Source: Nanobdellota archaeon (GTDB lineage Archaea; Nanobdellota; Nanobdellia; Pacearchaeales; UBA12030). From it: a DNA stretch of 32,752 nt. This document shows positions 23,365 to 29,798 of the stretch, piece by piece. How positions within the stretch are numbered: position 1 is the stretch's first letter; each line of letters begins with the position of its first letter. Both the position numbers and the translations under genes were made by a program. Where the stretch lies: NCBI GenBank assembly GCA_013331945.1, contig DUFK01000038.1, positions 13,344-46,095 on the forward strand, given 5' to 3'. Below the pieces are notes generated by a model. It saw only the letters and a list, made by a program, of their open reading frames with translations. It made no database searches and was not told where the DNA came from.

Positions 23365-23599
23365 TTTCCTCTTCTATTTCTCCTTTTGAAAGTTTATTTT
23401 TAATGCTAGCCCTCAGGTTTCTAAATTCCCTGATAAGCTTTAGTTTGTCCATTTTCCTCAGTACTAGAGTTTCTTTGTCTATAGGGGTCACAACAAAGAT
23501 CGTATCCTTATCTGCATGGATGTAATCTCTCATCCCTTTTGGGATTATAACCTGTCCTTTTGTGGACATCTTAGTCTCTTCTACTTGTTCGAATACCAT
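23342..23599 (-). CDS. AbrB/MazE-type antitoxin
   Basis: The track starts at 23617; the ATG at 23599 fits the promoter spacing and gives MVFEQVEETKMSTKGQ, 85 residues. TKMSTKGQVIIPKGMRDYI is the swapped-hairpin AbrB DNA-binding domain, and the C-terminal helix (about 50-85) would wrap the PIN toxin. Such antitoxins repress their own promoter; an inverted repeat at 23607-23625 lies between TATA box and start. It overlaps the toxin gene, as expected for this operon type. Confidence 0.87.
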   Translation of the reverse strand: MVFEQVEETKMSTKGQVIIPKGMRDYIHADKDTIFVVTPIDKETLVLRKMDKLKLIREFRNLRASIKNKLSKGEIEEEIAKARKA

Positions 23600-23606
23600 T
23601 TTAAGA

Positions 23607-23625
23607 AAGTAAGACATTCTTACTT
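23607..23625 (-). promoter_or_regulatory. Candidate toxin-antitoxin operator (7-bp inverted repeat)
   Basis: AAGTAAG-ACATT-CTTACTT, perfect arms, overlapping the edge of the AGTTTATAAGTA TATA box and reaching to within eight bases of the antitoxin ATG. This is where an autorepressor would block transcription. Confidence 0.55.
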
Positions 23626-23644
23626 ATAAACTTTCCTATTTCCT

Positions 23645-24676
23645 TCAGAACCACTTCTCCAATCCAGCCTGCGAGGCTTTCTCTCGTGCATGCCTTAGCT
23701 TTTCAAGGGCACTTTCCACACGTTCTTCGCTGAAGTCATGCTCTCCGCACAGAATTTTCTTCACTTTCCCTTCATCTGCTTGTGAAAAATTTACTTTGTA
23801 CTCTTTTGTTGTCGGAATCTTGAGGAAAGTCTCGAGGACTTCTTGGGGATCGAATTCGATAGGCGCTTTCGCCGCCTTCTCTGCCGCGGCAAATACTTTG
23901 CCCGCACTTTTTTCCTGATGTATTAAGTCGAGAGCTTTCTTTGGACCTATCCCCTTGTATCCTCCGGGATTGTAATCAGTGCCGACAAGGATTCCAAGCA
24001 AGATTAATTGTTCCTGAGTGAGTTCCAGCTCTTGCAGGACTTCTTTCAGTGAAATCATGGCTGGCTTCACTTCTACGAAACCCATCGCGATCTTTCTTTT
24101 CTTTGCCAGCGTCAAGTTTTGGAGCAAAAGCGGAGAGCCGAAAAGAAGAGAATCAAAATCCTGGGATGCAACTGCGTATGCATCTCCTCTTTGCACGATG
24201 AATGCAGCCTGCGCCTCTCCTTCACTCGGTGCCTGCACGCATGGAAGTCCCATTGCCTCAAGCAAGTGCTTGCTCTCCTCTACCATCTCTTTCGAGAGCC
24301 TTGAGGTCTGGCGTGCGAACTTGGCCATCTCTTCGAGCTCTTCACGTGCCTTGGCATCTTCATATTTCTTGTGCGCTTCCTGTTTGCGCGCTTCGCGCGC
24401 AGCCTGTTCTGCGTGCTTCAGCTTCGGGGCCTGGCCGTCAAAGACAAAGATTGGCTTGATCCCCTGTGAAAGAAGATTGTTAAAGCGATAGAAAAGGCCC
24501 GAAAGGTGCGAGGTAACGCGCCCCTTGGAGTCCATGAGGGGTGTGCCGTCTATCTGCCTGATAGTAGTCAGGAACTGGAAAATGGTGTTGAAGGCATCTA
24601 CTGCCACTACCCTATTGCGCAGCTGCTCAAAAGTCACTTCCTTCTTCTTCACAAGATCTCCTAATTGGACTCCCAT
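23645..24676 (-). CDS. fen: Flap endonuclease 1
   Basis: 343 residues from the ATG at 24676 (MGVQLGDLV, the classic FEN1 start; an ATG three codons earlier is possible). It contains VVAVDAFNTIFQFL, FVFDGQAPKLK, QAPSEGEAQAA, ASQDFDSLLFG and the H2TH region GTDYNPGGYKGIGPKKAL, which are the metal-binding and DNA-binding signatures of FEN1. It removes 5' flaps of Okazaki fragments and in repair. The C-terminal SQAGLEKWF is a PCNA-binding PIP box. Gene length is normal. It diverges from polB, sharing one palindromic TATA box. Confidence 0.97.
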   Translation of the reverse strand: MGVQLGDLVKKKEVTFEQLRNRVVAVDAFNTIFQFLTTIRQIDGTPLMDSKGRVTSHLSGLFYRFNNLLSQGIKPIFVFDGQAPKLKHAEQAAREARKQEAHKKYEDAKAREELEEMAKFARQTSRLSKEMVEESKHLLEAMGLPCVQAPSEGEAQAAFIVQRGDAYAVASQDFDSLLFGSPLLLQNLTLAKKRKIAMGFVEVKPAMISLKEVLQELELTQEQLILLGILVGTDYNPGGYKGIGPKKALDLIHQEKSAGKVFAAAEKAAKAPIEFDPQEVLETFLKIPTTKEYKVNFSQADEGKVKKILCGEHDFSEERVESALEKLRHAREKASQAGLEKWF

Positions 24677-24702
24677 TTTTTCCATTTAGGATTATCCAGC
24701 AT

Positions 24703-24714
24703 AATTTATAAATT
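24703..24714. promoter_or_regulatory. Shared palindromic TATA box between fen and polB
   Basis: AATTTATAAATT is a perfect palindrome. Its centre is 25.5 nt from the polB ATG (24734) and 23.5 or 32.5 nt from the two candidate fen ATGs (24685, 24676). One box could therefore drive both genes as leaderless or near-leaderless transcripts in opposite directions. Confidence 0.6.
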
Positions 24715-24733
24715 TCTCTTTCTTTTGCACATC

Positions 24734-27211
24734 ATGAAACTCGAATTCATCCCTCTCGATTACGATACCTTTTCGCTGGCTGGCAAGAGCTATATGAAAA
24801 TCTTCGGCAAAACCTCGCATGGCAAGAGCTGCTGCCTCATCGATGAATCAATCAATTTCTTCTATGTGCTTTCTGATGATCCTTACAAGCTTGCCGAGCG
24901 CGCGAGAAGAATTGCTGGAGTGCAGCGGGTAGAAGTTGTAAGCAAGAGCTATATGGAGAAAGAGGTGCGAGCATTGCGCATCTTCTGCGAGCATAACAAG
25001 ATGGATGATATTTCACATGAGATCAAAACTATTGATCCATCGGTCGAAACTCGGGAGAGAGATATAAACCAGGTAACACGTTACATCATCGAAAGAGGGC
25101 TGAAGCCACTTGTATGGCATGAAGTGGAGGGAGAGGAAATCGCAGAGGACGAAAGTACAAAATTCCTCGGTGTTGCAAATGCACTTGATGTCTCCTTGCT
25201 TCTGAAGGTGGAAAAAATCCATGAGCTGCCGCAAGATAAGCAACACCAATTCGTGCCGCGGGTCCTCGCATTCGATATAGAATCAGACGAATTTGAGCTC
25301 GGAAGGGGAAAGATCCTGATGATATCTCTTGTCGCAGATGGATTCCAAAAGGTGATTACATGGAAACAGATTCCGCACTCGGAGAGATATGTGGAGCATG
25401 TTGCGGATGAGGAGGAGATGATCCGCCGCTTCATTTCGTATGTGCAGGACTTGAGGCCAGATATCATCACAGGATATTTCACTGACGGCTTTGATTTTCC
25501 TTACTTGCGTGCGCGGGCGGAGAAGAATGGCATCGATCTTCGCTTAGGCATGGCAAATTCAAGAATTCTGTTCTCAAAGGGCAGACCTATGAATGCCTCT
25601 ATCAAGGGCTTGGTTCATGTGGACTTGCTAAAATTCATTGAGACTGTTTACGCGCAGTACATGCAATCTGAGACCCTGCGTCTCGACGATGTTGCCCGCG
25701 AGTTTCTCGGCGAAGGAAAGTTTGAGCATGAGCACAAAAAATCGCATGAACTTGCGGAAGAGGAATGGCATAAATTTTTTGAATATAATTTGCAGGATTC
25801 CATGCTAACCTACAAGTTATTCCACAAGCTTTGGCCAGACATCCAGGAATTTACTAGAGTGGTGCAAGAACCGCTCTTCACTGCGACAAGACAGAGCATG
25901 AGCGGACTTGTTGAGTCTTACATCATCCACAACCTGCATAGGTTCGATGAGATCGCAGAGCGGAGACCGATAGATGAGGAGATAGGAAAGAGAAGGATGC
26001 GCGAGAAATACGAAGGTGCCTTTGTCCTGCAGCCGCAGGCTGCCCTTTACGAAGACTTGGCCATCTTCGATTTCACAAGCTACTGGCCCTCGATCATTGT
26101 TTCCTTTAATCTGTCGAGGCCGACATTTCTTGGTCACAATAAACCGACAGGAAGCACAGGGCAAGAATTCGTTGAAGCTGAAATCGGAAAGGGAGAGAAG
26201 ACCGAGTACGTGTACTTCAGCAAGAAGCAAGGATTCATCTCAAAACTGCTTGGAGAGCTTATTGAATTCAGGAAGAAGTACAAAGAAGAGCTGAAACACA
26301 AGCCAGATGCGATCAAGAAAGCGAGAAGCAATGCTTTCAAGCTCCTGGCTAATGCATTCTATGGATATCAAGGATTTTTCGGGGCGCGCTATTATTGTCC
26401 TGAAGCGAGCGCTGCAACAACTTCAATCAGCCGTGACTTCATCAAGATGATCATTGAGAAGACCAATAAGGAAGGGTTTGAAGTCATCTACAGCGACACT
26501 GATTCGCTGGCTCTTCTTATGAATAAAAAATCAAGACAGCGAGCGCTTGAATTCCTAAAAAAATTGAATGGGGATCTTCCGGGTATCATGGAGCTTGAGC
26601 TTGAGGATTTCTTCAAGAGGGGTATTTGGGTTACCAAGAGGACTGGAGAATTCGGAGCGAAGAAGAAGTATGCACTCATCAACTGGGATGGAAAGATGAA
26701 GATAAGGGGATTTGAGACAGTAAGGAGAGACTGGTGTGCTCTTGCGAGGAAAGTGCAGAGCAAAGTGCTGCAACAAGTTCTGGATGAGGGCAAGCATGAG
26801 GTTGCGCTCAATTATGTGCAAGGGATCATCAAAGATATTCAGAAGAGAAAAATCAGCAAAAAGGAACTGATAATCAAAACCCAGCTCAAGAAACCGATTT
26901 CAGAGTATGAATCAGAGGGGCCTCATGTTGCTATCGCCCGCAAGATGCAAGAGCAAGGCCTTCCGGTAAATGTCGGGATGCTTATCGAATACTATGTGGC
27001 AGAGCCAAAAGCCGGAGATAAGAAATCAAAGGCGCGTGTACGAGATCGCGCAAGGCTTCCAGAGGAGGAGGGAGAGTACGATACAGAGTACTACATCAAA
27101 AGTCAGGTACTGCCGGCAGTAGAGAATATCTTCGAAGTCTTTGGTCTGCACGAGGGGGAAATCCTTGATGAGAAAGAGAAGCAGAGAAAATTGGAGAGCT
27201 TTTTTGGTTAG
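24734..27211 (+). CDS. polB: Family B DNA polymerase with 3'-5' exonuclease
   Basis: 825 residues from the ATG at 24734; the track's upstream start overlaps fen. Exo I is AFDIESDE (D181, E183). Exo II is YFTDGFDFPYL (D254), with Phe where Asn is usual. Exo III is YNLQDSMLT (Y351, D355). Polymerase motif A is DFTSYWPSII (446-455), where the common SLYPS is SYWPS, so Trp sits at the sugar steric-gate position. Motif B is SNAFKLLANAFYGY; motif C is YSDTDS (586-591). The C-terminus QRKLESFFG is a PIP box. This is an intact replicative or repair polymerase, not a split PolB, and has no intein. Confidence 0.96.
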   Translation: MKLEFIPLDYDTFSLAGKSYMKIFGKTSHGKSCCLIDESINFFYVLSDDPYKLAERARRIAGVQRVEVVSKSYMEKEVRALRIFCEHNKMDDISHEIKTIDPSVETRERDINQVTRYIIERGLKPLVWHEVEGEEIAEDESTKFLGVANALDVSLLLKVEKIHELPQDKQHQFVPRVLAFDIESDEFELGRGKILMISLVADGFQKVITWKQIPHSERYVEHVADEEEMIRRFISYVQDLRPDIITGYFTDGFDFPYLRARAEKNGIDLRLGMANSRILFSKGRPMNASIKGLVHVDLLKFIETVYAQYMQSETLRLDDVAREFLGEGKFEHEHKKSHELAEEEWHKFFEYNLQDSMLTYKLFHKLWPDIQEFTRVVQEPLFTATRQSMSGLVESYIIHNLHRFDEIAERRPIDEEIGKRRMREKYEGAFVLQPQAALYEDLAIFDFTSYWPSIIVSFNLSRPTFLGHNKPTGSTGQEFVEAEIGKGEKTEYVYFSKKQGFISKLLGELIEFRKKYKEELKHKPDAIKKARSNAFKLLANAFYGYQGFFGARYYCPEASAATTSISRDFIKMIIEKTNKEGFEVIYSDTDSLALLMNKKSRQRALEFLKKLNGDLPGIMELELEDFFKRGIWVTKRTGEFGAKKKYALINWDGKMKIRGFETVRRDWCALARKVQSKVLQQVLDEGKHEVALNYVQGIIKDIQKRKISKKELIIKTQLKKPISEYESEGPHVAIARKMQEQGLPVNVGMLIEYYVAEPKAGDKKSKARVRDRARLPEEEGEYDTEYYIKSQVLPAVENIFEVFGLHEGEILDEKEKQRKLESFFG

Positions 27212-27212
27212 T

Positions 27213-28067
27213 TTACGAAAAAGCTGATCCGATACCATGTCTTTGGGCTATATACGTTTTACCAACTTTGTCTACTTTTTCTTTTGCTTCCTCAAAGCTA
27301 TCATTAGATTTGTATACCACATCTACACCCATTAAAGCATTATCAAGCGTAAGAGTATCACATCCTCTTCTCATTTGCATAGGGAATTGTCCATGATTAC
27401 GTAAATAGGTCTTAAACTCTCCTCCCAACTCTGCTTCGCGGGCTTTTTTGAATATAGCTAATGCTTCCTCAATCTCCTTCCTCATTGTCTCGTGTTCACT
27501 TTCTTTCTTAAACGTTAACCACGTTAACCTTTCTCTGGCGTGCAATTCCTCTTCTAATTGAGATTCATACTTTTCAAGCTTGGTTAGAAGCCCACTACAA
27601 ACACCTTCTGTGCCTAAGAATACCTTGTATACATCACTGTATGGAGATTCATGAAATGACGAATGCTCTCGAAAGTGAAAGACGTCTAAAGGGATGTAAT
27701 AGTTTACACCACTATTTCCCTCTGCAGCGAGAATCTGACTCCGATGATGATACAATCTATCACTTTCGGATAATATTTCTTCTATTTCTGAAGCAGTCCT
27801 AAAATCCCCAGGATATGGACCATGGAACATCCTTTTACAGAAATCAGGGGATAATTCATATCTACCATTACGAGCAAACCTAGAAATATCGCCTGTAGAA
27901 GTTATAATATTTACTTTCCACTGCTTATCTGCTTGTTCTTTGTTATATCTTCCGATAGGAGTTTCTGGGTCAAAAACATCTTCTAACATTTTGACACCAT
28001 CCTTATCATATCCAATACCAAAATAATATTTCAGATGTTTCCAAAATATTCTGGATTTAGCTTTCAT
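27213..28067 (-). CDS. Unknown 284-aa protein, A/T-rich
   Basis: I do not recognise a family. GGAG seven bases before the ATG at 28067 supports the start. The protein is soluble and charged, with a conserved-looking His/aromatic stretch (YYIPLDVFHFREHSSFHESPY, about 115-135) and a Glu-rich coiled-coil region (about 160-215). Its stop is one base from the convergent polB stop, so no terminator fits between them. Codon and base use are clearly more A/T-rich than fen/polB, like the divergent TrmB gene, suggesting the pair arrived together. Confidence 0.72.
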   Translation of the reverse strand: MKAKSRIFWKHLKYYFGIGYDKDGVKMLEDVFDPETPIGRYNKEQADKQWKVNIITSTGDISRFARNGRYELSPDFCKRMFHGPYPGDFRTASEIEEILSESDRLYHHRSQILAAEGNSGVNYYIPLDVFHFREHSSFHESPYSDVYKVFLGTEGVCSGLLTKLEKYESQLEEELHARERLTWLTFKKESEHETMRKEIEEALAIFKKAREAELGGEFKTYLRNHGQFPMQMRRGCDTLTLDNALMGVDVVYKSNDSFEEAKEKVDKVGKTYIAQRHGIGSAFS

Positions 28068-28120
28068 CTTTATCTCCGAATTTATTCCTGATTAGTAGGG
28101 GCGATGAAATTTATTAATTA

Positions 28121-28144
28121 TTGTAGTCATCTAATATGACAACA
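28121..28144. promoter_or_regulatory. Imperfect inverted repeat between two TATA boxes, candidate operator
   Basis: TTGTAGTCAT ... ATGACAACA, about nine paired bases with one gap, centred between an A/T box facing the unknown gene (about 28105-28118) and CATTTAAATG facing the regulator. A natural site for TrmB autoregulation and joint control of both genes. Confidence 0.45.
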
Positions 28145-28152
28145 TTTAAATG
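28143..28152 (+). promoter_or_regulatory. Palindromic TATA box of the TrmB-like gene
   Basis: CATTTAAATG, centred 27.5 nt from the ATG at 28175, consistent with a leaderless mRNA. Confidence 0.5.
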
Positions 28153-28174
28153 GTAGTTGTTTCTTACTATTGAT

Positions 28175-28909
28175 ATGGCAGAAGTCAATTTGGAAGAATT
28201 AGGATTAACTAAAATAGAAGCAAAGGTTTACTTATCTTTGATTAAACTGGGTTCAACTACAACAGGACCATTAGTTAAGAAAACAGAATTGCATAGGGCA
28301 ACTGTTTATGATGCTCTAAAAAGATTGATGGAAAAAGGACTTGTAACTTTTATTATAAAGGAAAAGACAAAATATTTTCAAGCTACAAGCCCAGAACATT
28401 TTTTAGAATTGATTAAGGAAAAGAAGCACGAATTAGAAGAAAAAGAAAGATTAAGTCAAGAAATTGTTAAGAAATTACAACAAATTCAAGAGCAAGCAAA
28501 AATAAAGGAAAATGCGGGCATCTTTCAGGGGAAAAGAGGGGTAAAGACTATTTTTGAGGATATCTTAAGGCATAAAGAGTACTATTCATTAGCTTCTTCT
28601 GGAAAATTCAAAGAAGTTCTAGGTGTTTATTTTGATCAATTTCAAAGAAAAAAGAAGCAACGAAAGATTAAAGCAAGAATTTTGATTGATGAAAGCCTTA
28701 AAAATAGTGATTATGCGAGGGTAATACATGGAGAAGTAAGATTTCTCCCTAAAGAGTATAGCTACCCGACTGCAACTTTTATCTATGGTGATAAGGTTGC
28801 GCTTTTTGTCCTTACAGAATATCCAACTGCATTCTTGATAGAAAGCAAAGAAGTTGCAGAATCTTATAGAAGTTATTTTGATTTACTATGGAAGAGAGCA
28901 AAAGCCTAG
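28175..28909 (+). CDS. TrmB-family transcriptional regulator
   Basis: The ATG at 28175 (MAEVNLEELGLTKIEAKVYL, 244 aa) suits the TATA spacing better than the track's 28157 start. Residues about 5-75 form the TrmB winged helix (GLTKIEAKVYLSLIKLG, HRATVYDALKRLMEKGLV). A coiled coil (about 80-120) follows, then an effector-like domain (about 125-244). TrmB proteins are archaeal repressors/activators, often sugar-responsive, but this ligand is unknown. Gene and neighbour are A/T-rich, and the intervening inverted repeat suggests they form a regulated pair. Confidence 0.88.
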   Translation: MAEVNLEELGLTKIEAKVYLSLIKLGSTTTGPLVKKTELHRATVYDALKRLMEKGLVTFIIKEKTKYFQATSPEHFLELIKEKKHELEEKERLSQEIVKKLQQIQEQAKIKENAGIFQGKRGVKTIFEDILRHKEYYSLASSGKFKEVLGVYFDQFQRKKKQRKIKARILIDESLKNSDYARVIHGEVRFLPKEYSYPTATFIYGDKVALFVLTEYPTAFLIESKEVAESYRSYFDLLWKRAKA

Positions 28910-28914
28910 AACCC

Positions 28915-29619
28915 TCAGCGCTTCATCTCAACAACACTCTCTTTAGGGATGAAAGTCATCTTTCCAATTTCTACATGCCCATTATACGCATCCTCATACA
29001 CTTTCTTTACATCCTCAAGAAGGATGCTCTTCGGAAAATAGGGCGCATCAAGGCAGAATGTATCTGCATATCCTCCCTCAAAACCGATGTGGAACCCATA
29101 CTTCTGTGAATCCCTGATAAGAAGCAGAAAGTTCTCTTTTGTGATTTCCTTGCCTAGCCAATCCTTTAGCCCGTCAGAGGCAAATTGTGAGATTATGATT
29201 TTGTAACCTTTCTCAAGCATCTCCCATACAAGCTCCTCGTGAGAGTGGCCTGCATGTGCTGCAAAGGCTTCCACTTTGAGCGGGCGCAGAGCATTCTGCA
29301 AGCTCTTGATCTGAGTCTCTTGAAGGCCTACACCACCTAAAATGAGAGCATCCACTTTCTCTTCCTTGGCGACAGCATCTTTCACGAGCTCGGCCTCTTG
29401 AGCGGAATCTGCGATATCACACTCAATCCGTACATGCTTTATCCCCAGCATCTTCGCTACTTCTGCCGCATGCTGCGTAGTTGCATAATGGAAAAGGTAG
29501 CAATCCTTCCTTGTAGGAACTACGGTAAGCAAGTACGCGACTTCCCAGCCCTTTTCAAGAGCATGGCCAAGGGCGTATGCAGAATCCTTTCCACCCGAAT
29601 ATAAAATTCCGACTTTCAT
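28915..29619 (-). CDS. Dph6-like diphthine-ammonia ligase / ATP-PPase
   Basis: The ATG at 29619 (MKVGILYSGGKDSAYALG, 234 aa) replaces the overlong track start. YSGGKDS is the PP-loop (S8-S13), and the C-terminal GFEGGYADTFCLDAPYF matches the conserved end of the MJ0570/Dph6 family. Dph6 performs the last step of diphthamide formation on a histidine of elongation factor 2, using ATP and ammonia. The dph1-5 genes are not nearby. There is no ribosome site; the promoter carries a perfect palindromic TATA box and a long inverted repeat. Confidence 0.85.
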   Translation of the reverse strand: MKVGILYSGGKDSAYALGHALEKGWEVAYLLTVVPTRKDCYLFHYATTQHAAEVAKMLGIKHVRIECDIADSAQEAELVKDAVAKEEKVDALILGGVGLQETQIKSLQNALRPLKVEAFAAHAGHSHEELVWEMLEKGYKIIISQFASDGLKDWLGKEITKENFLLLIRDSQKYGFHIGFEGGYADTFCLDAPYFPKSILLEDVKKVYEDAYNGHVEIGKMTFIPKESVVEMKR

Positions 29620-29638
29620 TTTTTTGGGGTTTCTTGTT

Positions 29639-29663
29639 GCACCTTCTTTGCTAAAGAAGGTGC
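29639..29663 (-). promoter_or_regulatory. Perfect 11-bp inverted repeat in the dph6-like promoter
   Basis: GCACCTTCTTT-GCT-AAAGAAGGTGC, lying between the TATA box and the expected start (about 29642). This position favours a protein-binding operator over an RNA hairpin. The arm GCACCTTCTT also occurs in the leader at 16429-16441. Confidence 0.55.
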
Positions 29664-29674
29664 TTTTATAAAAG
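29663..29674 (-). promoter_or_regulatory. Palindromic TATA box of the dph6-like gene
   Basis: CTTTTATAAAAG, a perfect palindrome about 50 nt upstream of the ATG at 29619. Confidence 0.5.
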
Positions 29675-29798
29675 TTTTCGTTTTTGGGCTTTCTGCTGCA
29701 AAAGGATTGGAGCAGAGCAAGCAAAAAGTAATTTAAAGGGATTTTTCCTTGCTGCAGGGAAAGAGAATAGAAATAGTATAGAAAAATAAAGAGGCAAG

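Noticed and set aside
22918-24705. 11-bp direct repeat TCCAGCATAAT flanking fen1 plus the toxin-antitoxin pair
   Set aside because: An 11-mer repeat is expected by chance many times in 32 kb; only the protein-coding tail duplication is convincing.
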